Program-made: the position numbers and the translations under genes
Notes under the pieces: generated by a model
The model's database searches: none
Told to the model about the DNA's origin: nothing
What the model saw: only the letters and a program-made list of their open reading frames with translations
Part shown: positions 7,824 through 15,315 of the stretch, in pieces
Numbering within the stretch: position 1 is the stretch's first letter
Layout: each line of letters opens with the position of its first letter
Assembly: GCF_045032955.1 (NCBI RefSeq)
Contig: NZ_JBJFZU010000011.1
Span: 169,185-233,184, forward strand
Length of the DNA stretch: 64,000 nt
Direction: 5' to 3'
Source of the DNA: Ornithinicoccus sp045032955
GTDB taxonomy: Bacteria > Actinomycetota > Actinomycetes > Actinomycetales > Dermatophilaceae

Positions 7824-9956
7824 TCACCAAGTCCGCCGGGGGCTGCGCGGTGGCGCGGTGGTTCCCCGGCCCCACCGCCAGACGGCATACACCTGGGCCG
7901 GACCGCCCGTCCGGTGGCTGACGTGCCGGTGCAGCGCGGCCGCCGACCCGGGCTCGTCGACGAGCTCGCTGAGGGGATGCGCGGACCAGCCGGCGCGCTC
8001 CCCCGCCAGCCACGCCGCCATCAGCGACCCGCCCAGATGACCGAGCCGGTCGAGCGGCAGCCCCGGCTCGGACCAGAGCGCGACGACGGCCCCTCGGGGC
8101 CGCACGGCGGCGGCGTTCGCGACCAGCCGGTCCAGGCGGCCGCGGGCCAGGGCACCCCTCAGCGCGGCCGACCCGGTGAGCAGCCGCATCCCCCGCGCCT
8201 CGGCCCGGGACAGCCGCAGCACCCGGGCGCTGAGCCCGTCGACGTCGTGCCGGGGGTGTCGGGGGTCCAGCCGCAGCCAGGTGCTCAGCTCCTCGGCGGC
8301 GGGCCCGGTCAGGGTATGCGCGGTCGCGCCCGGGAGCAGCCGGTCCACCAGGTCGTCCGGCAGGTCGAGGAGGCCGGCCTCGGGTCCGAGCCCGGCGTGC
8401 CTGGCGAGGGTGGCGATCTGCTCCGGGTCGGGGTGCCGCGCGAAGGGTCCTCGGTCGGTGGCCCGGTGGTGCAGCTCGGACACCTGCCAGGGGAGCTCGC
8501 TGACCGGCTCGGCACTCGCGGACAGCTCCAGCAGCCGGAGACGGGCGGCGGCGCGCTGGTCCGGCCGGACGTCCCAGTCCACCTCGGTCCGCAGCCCCAG
8601 GGCCGCCGCCACCACCTGCAGGCTGAGCGCCACCGCACCCAGGCTCAGCATCAGGTCCCGGCGGGTGGCGTCCGCCACCGGGAGCTCGCGGTCGGCATAC
8701 CAGCCGAGCCCGATGGTCCGGTCGTCCAGCGCGCGCACCCGCCAGGGTTGGGTGTTGTGCGCGCTCGGGGCCCGGCCCCAGTCGGCCTCCCGCGCCACCA
8801 CCCGGCCGGCCGGGGTGTCCTGGTCCTGCTCCGGACCGGTCCCCGGCTCGATCGCCCTGCTGTAGAAGCAGGTCCGGTGCAATGGCGCCCCACCCATCGC
8901 CCGGAACTGCGCCTGGGAGCCGGCGTTGTCGTCCTCGACGAAGGTCACCCGGAGGGTCTCGTAGCCGCCGGCCTGCAGGCCCTGCAGCAGCTCACGGGAC
9001 AGGTGCCGCATCAGCCCGTGCCCGCGGGCACCCGGCACGGTGCCCTTGATGATGAGGACCGCGTCCTGGCGGTGCCGGCCCCGGGTGAGCAGCAGCCTGA
9101 CTATGTCCACCGGTGACAGTCGGCCGCCGGTGGAGCGGACGAAGGCGGTGAGGTCGGGGACCACCAGCACGAAGGCGACCGGTGCGTCGTCCTGCTCCAG
9201 CCACAGCAGCAGGCGTTCGTCGAGCAGGTGCGCGAGCCCGTCGGTGGCGGCCGCCAGCTCGTCGGCCTCGATCCGGGTGAAGTACCCGAGCTCGGCGAAG
9301 GCGGCGTTCAGCATCTCGCGCAGCACCGGCAGCTGCTCGCCGAGCCGGCGCCGGTCCGCGTGCCGCAGCCGGACCCCCTCGGGGAGGGGATCCACCCCGA
9401 AGGTGCCCGCCGGGTCCAGCGCGCCGAGACCGGCGCACCGCCAGGTGGCGCCCTCCCAGACCCGCTGGAACCCGAGGCCCTCCCAGTCGCCGGGGTAGTG
9501 CTCCGGGTTCCACACGCTGTCCAGGAACCCAGGCTCGTCGAAGCCCGCGGTCACCACCCCACCGACCTGGTTCGGCAGCAGCGACACCGGCCCCAGCAGC
9601 CGGCTGCGGCCGGTGAGGCGTGCGCGCTCCTCCGCGTGCCGGACGATCACGGCGAGCGCCCCCGCATCGGCGAACTCGGTGGCGCCCAGCAGCAGCGTCC
9701 GCTCCCCCAGCTTCGCGTCCATCCGGGTGTCCGTGTGCAGGGTCGTCCTGCCCCGCACCGCCCCGGACCTGTCCCGCACCAGGAAGAGCCTCACCGGGCC
9801 GTGCGTCCGGTGGGGACCGGTCCCACGCCACCAGGAGCGGACTGTGCTGTGCCACAGCGGCACCCCGTGGGTCCGGCGGCGCCGGTCCCCGTCGAGGCCG
9901 GCCAGGAACGCGCGCAGGTCGGCCCGGGTCCGGACCGGGTGCACGGTCAGGGTCAT
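7824..9956 (-). CDS. GNAT (YghO-like) acyltransferase fused to an Acg-like nitroreductase domain
   Basis: A 710-residue fusion. Residues 1 to about 385 resemble the long GNAT-fold YghO-type family: a first half with ARLTGRSRLLGPVSLLPNQVGG and the pattern GFDEPGFL..WNPEHYPGDWEGLGF, then a second GNAT half ending with a GxRGHGLMRHL acyl-CoA-binding-like loop and DDNAGSQAQFRAMGG. From about residue 415 the protein becomes a nitroreductase-like domain with APSAHNTQPWRV, the FMN-contact motif of Acg/nitroreductase relatives, and ends near VYAVWRWG. The ATG overlaps the upstream stop by 4 nt (ATGA), so this is the last gene of a four-gene operon that starts at 12335. The catalytic activity and substrates are unknown; the domain calls rest on motif recognition only. 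Confidence 0.75.
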   Translation of the reverse strand: MTLTVHPVRTRADLRAFLAGLDGDRRRRTHGVPLWHSTVRSWWRGTGPHRTHGPVRLFLVRDRSGAVRGRTTLHTDTRMDAKLGERTLLLGATEFADAGALAVIVRHAEERARLTGRSRLLGPVSLLPNQVGGVVTAGFDEPGFLDSVWNPEHYPGDWEGLGFQRVWEGATWRCAGLGALDPAGTFGVDPLPEGVRLRHADRRRLGEQLPVLREMLNAAFAELGYFTRIEADELAAATDGLAHLLDERLLLWLEQDDAPVAFVLVVPDLTAFVRSTGGRLSPVDIVRLLLTRGRHRQDAVLIIKGTVPGARGHGLMRHLSRELLQGLQAGGYETLRVTFVEDDNAGSQAQFRAMGGAPLHRTCFYSRAIEPGTGPEQDQDTPAGRVVAREADWGRAPSAHNTQPWRVRALDDRTIGLGWYADRELPVADATRRDLMLSLGAVALSLQVVAAALGLRTEVDWDVRPDQRAAARLRLLELSASAEPVSELPWQVSELHHRATDRGPFARHPDPEQIATLARHAGLGPEAGLLDLPDDLVDRLLPGATAHTLTGPAAEELSTWLRLDPRHPRHDVDGLSARVLRLSRAEARGMRLLTGSAALRGALARGRLDRLVANAAAVRPRGAVVALWSEPGLPLDRLGHLGGSLMAAWLAGERAGWSAHPLSELVDEPGSAAALHRHVSHRTGGPAQVYAVWRWGRGTTAPPRSPRRTW

Positions 9957-10411
9957 CGGCGACCTCGCCGCACCCGCCGCACCGGTGGCCCGGTCGTCTC
10001 GGTGCCGACCGGGGTGAAGGTCTCGATGTTGCGCATCTGCTGGTCCTCGGCCCGCCAGACACCGTTCGTGTAGCCGGATTCCTCGACCGTGTAGACCCGG
10101 ATCCATCCGGCGGTGTCGTCGCGGGTGCCATCCACCACCCAGTCCCTCAGCTGTGGGTGGGTCCCGGTGCGGGCGAAGCGCACGAGGTCCTCCATCGTGT
10201 CGAACCAGGCGAGGGTGCCGAGGGTGGACGGCGGCTGCCAGGAGGTGTGGTGCGCGCGGTAGCCGGACATCCGCGTCATCTCACGGACCATCGTGCGGTG
10301 GCGGCGGACGTGACGCGCCCAGGAGGCCGGGCCGGCGCACCGGGTGCCCCCGGCGAACATGGCCCCGGCCTGCGCGATGTCCGGTGCCCGGGAGAAGTCC
10401 TGGGTCCTCAT
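9953..10411 (-). CDS. Small dimeric alpha/beta-barrel-like protein, paralogue of the upstream gene
   Basis: A 152-residue protein of unknown function. Its middle (WARHVRRHRTMVREMTRMSGYRA through GTLAWFDTMEDLVRFARTGTHPQLRDWV) aligns by eye with the product of 10408-10728, so the two arose by duplication. The arrangement of a GY..H turn, a GTL.xF strand and a helix with DLxRFARxGxH resembles monooxygenase-like dimeric barrels of the ABM/DUF4188 type. This assignment is an inference. The first 25 residues and the Arg-rich last 15 are not shared. It overlaps both neighbours by 4 nt (ATGA on each side), so translation is coupled within the operon 12335-7824. Confidence 0.65.
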   Translation of the reverse strand: MRTQDFSRAPDIAQAGAMFAGGTRCAGPASWARHVRRHRTMVREMTRMSGYRAHHTSWQPPSTLGTLAWFDTMEDLVRFARTGTHPQLRDWVVDGTRDDTAGWIRVYTVEESGYTNGVWRAEDQQMRNIETFTPVGTETTGPPVRRVRRGRR

Positions 10412-10728
10412 CGGATCTGCTCCCCCGCGTGGTAGAGCCGGATGTAGCCGGCGGTGGCGTTCCCCTCCTGCAGCACCCAGTCCATCACCTCCCGGTGCTC
10501 ACCCGAGCGGGCGAACCGGAGCAGGTCGTCGCGGGTGGCGAAGAAACCCAGGGTGCCCAGCACGAACGGTGGCCGGTAGTACACCTGGTGGCCGAGGTAG
10601 CCGGGCATCCGCTTCATCTGGCGCACCAGCCGCAGCCATCTCGGCGCCAGCCGTGCCCAGGCCCGCACCCCGGTGTACCGGGTCGCGCCGACGAACACGG
10701 CGTCGGCATACCGTGCCGCGTCGTTCAC
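10408..10728 (-). CDS. Small dimeric alpha/beta-barrel-like protein (ABM/DUF4188-like)
   Basis: A 106-residue protein. The GTG start at 10728 overlaps the stop of the ligase gene (GTGA) and is preceded by AGGAG seven bases upstream, which decides the start. Motifs: WARLAPRWLRLVRQMKRMPGY, VLGTLGFFATRDDLLRFARSG and GYIRLYHAGE. This pattern recalls small dimeric barrel proteins of the antibiotic-biosynthesis-monooxygenase/DUF4188 kind, but no cofactor or catalytic residue can be named. Its relative lies immediately downstream (9953-10411). Two related barrels next to an adenylate-forming enzyme and a nitroreductase suggest steps in one small-molecule pathway. Confidence 0.65.
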   Translation of the reverse strand: MNDAARYADAVFVGATRYTGVRAWARLAPRWLRLVRQMKRMPGYLGHQVYYRPPFVLGTLGFFATRDDLLRFARSGEHREVMDWVLQEGNATAGYIRLYHAGEQIR

Positions 10729-12335
10729 GACGGCTCCTGCCGCAGGTACACGCGCTTCAGGGTGTCCGTCCGGCCGGCGAAGGGGCCGGTGCCGGCGTCG
10801 TGCACCCGGACCTCGATCTCGGCGGTGCGGTCGCTCTCCTCCAACGACTGGGCGAAGTCGCGGCTGGTCCGGGCCAGGTAGGCGACCATCCCGGTGCGCA
10901 CGTCGGCGGCGAGTGCGTCCCGGTCGGCCGGGTCGAGGGTCTCCTGCTCGCGCAGCTCCAGGTGGATGGTGGGGTGCTGGCTGGTGGCGTCGCCCGCGTC
11001 GTCCTCCAGCGTCAGCGTGAACGAGCCGATCTGGGCGGCCCGGCGCTCGTCGGTGTAGAGGCCGTTCTCCACGTCCTGCGGGTAGATGTTGGCGCCCATG
11101 AAGGAGATGGTCGCGTCGGCCCGCCCGAAGAGCAGCAGCAGCGGCAGCTTCATCCCCTGCCGCTCGAAGGCCGCCCGGGCCGGTCCCTGCCACCGGGGGT
11201 TGCCGCGCAGCACGGACGCCAGGTCGTGCCAGTCCATCAGCGCGGCCTCGTCACCGATGTTGTAGCGAAGCTTCGGGGAGAGCACCGAGGTGGAGGTCAG
11301 CGTGCAGAGCAGCTCCCCCTGGTCGGTGGTCTCCAGGTAGGTCTCCAGCGGGTTGTACTGGAAGATCATCGGCGTCCGTGACTCCCCCGCGCCCAGCACC
11401 GCCTCGCGCAGGTCGTGGTCCTCGAGCAGCGCCCGGCGCAGCCAGACGGTGAGGTCGGTCTCGCCGCCGATGCCGATGGTCAGGTCGGAGGCGCCGTAGC
11501 CGGAACGCACGGTGAGGAAGCGCTCCTCGCAGTAGTCGCGCAGCGCCTCGGTCATCCCCTCCCCGCCGACCAGCCCGTGCATACGCCACCCGGTCCAGTC
11601 CCAGCCCTCGGCGTCGAGCCGGTCGCGCAGGTCCTTGAGGAACGGCGGGTATGCCGAGACCAGGTAGGTGAAGCCGGGGCCGAAGTGACGCAGCGTGTCG
11701 ACGATCTTGTCCAGGTCCGGCCCGGTGTTCTTGACCATCGCGATCTTGGCCATCGCGATCCCGGTGTTGGTGCCGGTCGCCCAGGCGCCCATCGAGTAGG
11801 CGTTGATGACGAAGAGCCGGGGTTCGCCGCGCATCATCAGCGCGGTGAACCCGGCGACGTTGCGGTGGATGTCGGCGAGCTCGTCCCGGCCGCGCACCCA
11901 GTTGTAGGGCTTGCCCGAGGAGCCGGAGGACTCGTCCACCAGGGTCCCGCGCAGCTCCCACCGCCCGGAGCGGGTGCGTGACTCCTCGTCGTAGCGGGTG
12001 ACGTAGGACGCCTTGTCGGTCGGCGGGTAGTTGGCCAGGTCCCACCAGCGGAAGGTCCACCCGTGCTCGGCCAGGTGCTCCCGGTAGGCCGGCACGTGCA
12101 GGGACCCGAGCTGGCAGGTCATCCAGGCGTGCAGGCGGGCGAAGTCCCCCATCCACGGCTGGTAGTGGGTGGCGGTCAGCCGCCACGCCGCGGGGTGCAC
12201 CTTGTAGAGGCTGTAGGTGGCGGTCAGCGCACGGGCACCCCCGCGCAGCGCCCCCCGACGCGCCACCTTCAACGGCCTGCTCAGCCAGACGCTCTCCCCG
12301 ACGCCCTTCAGTCCCCCGATGCCCCTCAGTCCCAT
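10725..12335 (-). CDS. Phenylacetate-CoA ligase/CapK-like adenylate-forming enzyme
   Basis: A 536-residue protein of the PaaK/CapK branch of the adenylate-forming superfamily, which activates a carboxylate with ATP and usually transfers it to CoA. The P-loop-like motif DESSGSSGKPYNWVRG is at about 160-175. SGYGASDLTIGIGGE (about 300) corresponds to the YGxTE-type adenosine-binding segment, and the YNIGDEA region to the conserved (Y/F)xxGD motif. The substrate-specifying N-terminal part is not recognisable. It is the first gene of a four-gene minus-strand operon; its TGA overlaps the next GTG. The ATG at 12335 has no visible Shine-Dalgarno, so initiation may be leaderless. The upstream neighbour is the 22-nt repeat array. 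Confidence 0.75.
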   Translation of the reverse strand: MGLRGIGGLKGVGESVWLSRPLKVARRGALRGGARALTATYSLYKVHPAAWRLTATHYQPWMGDFARLHAWMTCQLGSLHVPAYREHLAEHGWTFRWWDLANYPPTDKASYVTRYDEESRTRSGRWELRGTLVDESSGSSGKPYNWVRGRDELADIHRNVAGFTALMMRGEPRLFVINAYSMGAWATGTNTGIAMAKIAMVKNTGPDLDKIVDTLRHFGPGFTYLVSAYPPFLKDLRDRLDAEGWDWTGWRMHGLVGGEGMTEALRDYCEERFLTVRSGYGASDLTIGIGGETDLTVWLRRALLEDHDLREAVLGAGESRTPMIFQYNPLETYLETTDQGELLCTLTSTSVLSPKLRYNIGDEAALMDWHDLASVLRGNPRWQGPARAAFERQGMKLPLLLLFGRADATISFMGANIYPQDVENGLYTDERRAAQIGSFTLTLEDDAGDATSQHPTIHLELREQETLDPADRDALAADVRTGMVAYLARTSRDFAQSLEESDRTAEIEVRVHDAGTGPFAGRTDTLKRVYLRQEPS

Positions 12336-12364
12336 GGTTCGGACTCTAGCCGCAGCTTGCCCGC

Positions 12365-12612
12365 ACCGAGCGCCTCGGAATGCCGGACCGAGCGTCTCCA
12401 GTTGTCACTCAGAGCGTCTCCCGTTGCCCATCCGAGCGTCTTGAGTTGTAGCTCCGAGCGTCTCGGAGTGCCGCTCTGGCACGACGAGACGCCCGGTCCG
12501 GCATTCCAAGACGCCCGCTCTGGCACGACGAGACGCCCGGTCCGGCAACCCGGGACGCCCGGTTGGGCATTTCGGGACGCCCGGTCCGGCACGTCGGGAC
12601 GCTCGGTCAGGC
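12365..12612. repeat. Inverted array of 11 units with exact 22-nt period
   Basis: Five forward units with cores at about 12365, 12387, 12409, 12431 and 12453 (consensus near CCGAGCGTCTC) are followed by six reverse units at 12488, 12510, 12532, 12554, 12576 and 12598 (GACGCCCGGT and variants). Every step within each half is 22 nt. Sequence between cores varies, often with GTTG or GGCA. The last unit contains the stop codon of the glucose-6-phosphate dehydrogenase gene (TGACCGAGCGTC on the minus strand). The stretch has no coding potential that I can support. Confidence 0.85.
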
Positions 12613-13980
12613 GGGGGACCAGCCCTGCGGGCCGTCCGAGCCCGCGGCATACTCCTCCAGCGGCACATCGCCGGCGCGCCACGCGTCCAGCACGGGCTCG
12701 ACGATCCGCCACAGCTCCTCGGCCTCGTCGCCGCGGATCGTGAGCAGCGGGTTGCCGTCGAGGATCGCCCCGAGCACCTCCCCGTACGGGAGCATCCTGG
12801 CCTTGCCGAGCTCGGCGTGCAGCTCCTTCTGCTCCAGCTCGAAGGGGTCCCCCTCGGCGTTCATCGACAGGTCGAGGCTGATGCTGCCCGGCTTGAGCTG
12901 CAGCACCAGCCGGTCCGGCTCGGGGGTGTCCCGCAGCCCCAGCGGCACGTGCGCCGGCTGCCGGAAGGTGACGGCGACCTGCTTGGACTGGGTGCCGATC
13001 GCCTTGCCGGAACGGAGCACGAAAGGCACCCCGGCCCAGCGCAGGTTGTCCAGCTGCACGGTCAGCTGGGCCAGCGTCTCGGTCTCCCGCTCCGGGTCCA
13101 CCCCGTCCTCGGCGACGTAGTCCGGCACCGTCCGCCCCTCGATCTCACCCGTGGTGTAGCGGGCCCGTCGCGACGCGGCGACCGGGTCGTGCTTCCACGG
13201 GTGCACGGCGCGCAGCGCCTGCGCCTTGAGGCCCCTGATCTCCTCGGCGTGCATCGTCGCCGGCGCCTCGATGGCGAAGAACGCCAGCACCTCCAGCAGG
13301 TGGCTCTGGAGCATGTCCATCAGCGCCCCGGCATGGTCGTAGTACCCGGCGCGACCCTCCAGCGCGAGCGACTCGTCGTAGACGATCTCGACCTTCTCGA
13401 TGTGCTCGGCCGACCAGATCGGCTGCAGCAGCCGGTTCGCGAAGCGCAGCCCGATGAGGTTGAGGATCGTGTTGACCCCGAGGAAGTGGTCGATCCGGTA
13501 GATGTCGCCCTCGGGCACCACCCGCAGCAGCTGGCGGTTCAGCGTCTGCGCCGTCTCCAGGCTGTCCCCGAACGGCTTCTCCAGCGCGAGCCGGGTGCCC
13601 TCCCGCACCCGCAGCTCCTCCAGCAGCCCGCACACCTTCACGGTGACCGAGGGCGGCAGCGCGAAGTACAGCACCAGCGGGTCCGGAGCGGCGGCCAGCA
13701 GCTGCTGGAGCTGATCCTTCTCGAGCAGGTCGGTCTGCAGGTAGCGCGCGTGCGCCACCACGTCCTCGGCCAGGTCCGGCGGGACGTCCGCCTCGGCCAG
13801 GCTGTCCCGGACCTTCGTCCGCCACTCCTCGTCGCTGACCTCCACCCGGTCCGCCCCGAGCACCCGCACCCGACGGCCCGGCTCCTCGCGCAGCAGGGTG
13901 CCCAGGCCGGGCAGCAGCAGCCGCCGGGTCAGGTCACCGGAGGCGCCGAGGATGAGCAGGGTGGTCGGCGCGTCGGGCAT
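12607..13980 (-). CDS. Glucose-6-phosphate dehydrogenase family protein, divergent
   Basis: A 457-residue protein. Nucleotide-binding motif ILGASGDLTRRLLLPGL is at 10-26, the EKPFG motif at 134-138, and the substrate signature at about 163-169. Family role: oxidation of glucose 6-phosphate to 6-phosphogluconolactone with NAD(P)+, feeding the pentose phosphate pathway. Two points suggest a divergent paralogue. The usual DHYLGK reads DHFLGV, so the conserved phosphate-contacting lysine is Val169, and the MxQNH segment reads DMLQSH. It is shorter than the approximately 510-residue main enzyme of actinobacteria and has no opcA, tal or tkt neighbours. The stop codon lies inside the 22-nt repeat array. 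No clear ribosome-binding site is visible at the ATG. Confidence 0.75.
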   Translation of the reverse strand: MPDAPTTLLILGASGDLTRRLLLPGLGTLLREEPGRRVRVLGADRVEVSDEEWRTKVRDSLAEADVPPDLAEDVVAHARYLQTDLLEKDQLQQLLAAAPDPLVLYFALPPSVTVKVCGLLEELRVREGTRLALEKPFGDSLETAQTLNRQLLRVVPEGDIYRIDHFLGVNTILNLIGLRFANRLLQPIWSAEHIEKVEIVYDESLALEGRAGYYDHAGALMDMLQSHLLEVLAFFAIEAPATMHAEEIRGLKAQALRAVHPWKHDPVAASRRARYTTGEIEGRTVPDYVAEDGVDPERETETLAQLTVQLDNLRWAGVPFVLRSGKAIGTQSKQVAVTFRQPAHVPLGLRDTPEPDRLVLQLKPGSISLDLSMNAEGDPFELEQKELHAELGKARMLPYGEVLGAILDGNPLLTIRGDEAEELWRIVEPVLDAWRAGDVPLEEYAAGSDGPQGWSPA

Positions 13981-14013
13981 ACCGGGGGTGTCCTGTCCGA
14001 GGGGGGTATGGGG

Positions 14014-15261
14014 TCAACCCAGTCTTGCAGGTGCGGCGCGGCGGTGCGCGACCACCAGCGAGACGCCGAGCACCAGCAGCCCGCCGACCGAGAGCGCGGC
14101 ACCGACCAGGGCCGGGGCCCGGTAGCCGTACCCGGCGGCGATGACCAGGCCGCCGACCCAGGCGCCCAACGCGTTCGCCACGTTCAGCGAGGCGTGGTTC
14201 ATCGCCGCCCCGATGGTCCGCGCATCCCCGGCCACCTGCATCAGCCGCAGCTGCAGGCTGACCACCCACGCCGAGCTGGTCAGCCCGATCACGCAGAGCG
14301 TCAGCAGCGCCGGCACCGCCCAGGACGAGGTCCAGTAGAAGGTGAGCAGCGCGGCGGCCGAGCCCAGCGACATCAGCAGCAGCGTGCGCAGCACCGACCA
14401 GTCCGCGGCCCGGCCGCCCAGGTAGGTCCCGACCAGCGAGGCGACCCCGTAGACCAGCAGGAAGACCGGCACCCACCCCTCCCCGAGGCCGGTGACGTCG
14501 GTGATCGTGGGCGCGATGTAGGAGTAGGTCGCGAACATCCCGCCGAAGCCGACGGCGCCGATCATCAGGGTCAGCCAGAACTGCGGGTCGGCGAAGGCCC
14601 GCAGCTCGGCCCGTCGGGAGCCGTGCCGGTCAGCGGCGGTGCGGGGCACCCATGCGCGGACCAGCAGGGCCGCCAGCAGCCCGATCCCGGCGACCGCCCA
14701 GAAGCTCACCCGCCAGCCGAACGCCTGCCCGGCCCAGGTGCCCAGCGGCACCCCAGCCACCAGCGCGATCGGTATGCCGAGCATCACCGTCCCGACCGCG
14801 CGGCCGCCGCGTCCGGGCGGGGAGAGCGAGATCGCCGCGAGCGCCGCCAGCCCGAAGAAGCCGGCGTGCGGCAGCCCGGCGACGAACCGGGCCAGGATCA
14901 GGGTCTGCATCGTGGGGGCCAGCGCGGCGGCCGCGTTGGCCACCGCGAAGAGCAGCATGAAGCCGATGAGCAGGGCCCGGCGCGGCGCGCGGGCGGCCCC
15001 GACCGCGGCCAACGGGGCGCCGACGACGACCCCGAGGGCGTAGGCCGAGATCGCGTGCCCGGCGGTCGGGATCGAGACCCCCAGGCCCTCGGCGACCTGG
15101 GGCAGCACCCCCATGGTGACGAACTCGGCGATGCCGATGCCGACACCGCCCAGGACGAGCGCGACGAACGCCAGCGGGCGACGGTCGGCGGCGGCGCCGG
15201 GGGTGGACGGGAGGGTGCGGGAGGGCATGGTGGACACACTGGCCTCGTTCTCGAGGGTCAC
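14014..15261 (-). CDS. MFS transporter, DHA1 family (AraJ/CmlR-like)
   Basis: A 415-residue, 12-helix major facilitator. GIGIAEFVTMGVLPQVAEGL in helix 1 is the hallmark of the AraJ/CmlR/YdhP-like DHA1 group (sugar or chloramphenicol-type efflux). ISAYALGVVVGAPLAAVGAARAPRR gives the helix 2-3 loop, and PHAGFFGLAALAA is in helix 5. It starts at GTG 15261; an ATG 11 codons later (15228) is an alternative, and neither has a clear Shine-Dalgarno. It lies 33 nt upstream of the G6PDH-like gene on the same strand, so cotranscription is possible. The substrate is unknown. Confidence 0.85.
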   Translation of the reverse strand: MTLENEASVSTMPSRTLPSTPGAAADRRPLAFVALVLGGVGIGIAEFVTMGVLPQVAEGLGVSIPTAGHAISAYALGVVVGAPLAAVGAARAPRRALLIGFMLLFAVANAAAALAPTMQTLILARFVAGLPHAGFFGLAALAAISLSPPGRGGRAVGTVMLGIPIALVAGVPLGTWAGQAFGWRVSFWAVAGIGLLAALLVRAWVPRTAADRHGSRRAELRAFADPQFWLTLMIGAVGFGGMFATYSYIAPTITDVTGLGEGWVPVFLLVYGVASLVGTYLGGRAADWSVLRTLLLMSLGSAAALLTFYWTSSWAVPALLTLCVIGLTSSAWVVSLQLRLMQVAGDARTIGAAMNHASLNVANALGAWVGGLVIAAGYGYRAPALVGAALSVGGLLVLGVSLVVAHRRAAPARLG

Positions 15262-15315
15262 GACGGTGGGGGGGAGCTTCCAGCGTAGACCCGCGCGGGC
15301 CTGGTGGGCGAGCGC

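Noticed and set aside
12365..12612. CRISPR-like regularly spaced array
   Set aside because: Units recur every 22 nt with no separate 30-40-nt spacers, orientation flips midway, and no cas genes are in the window. The 33209-33300 array has the same problem at 32 nt.
12817..15288. An 823-codon plus-strand frame across the G6PDH-like and MFS genes
   Set aside because: It spans two genes on the other strand with strong family motifs and consists of Gln/Arg/Gly-rich antisense sequence.
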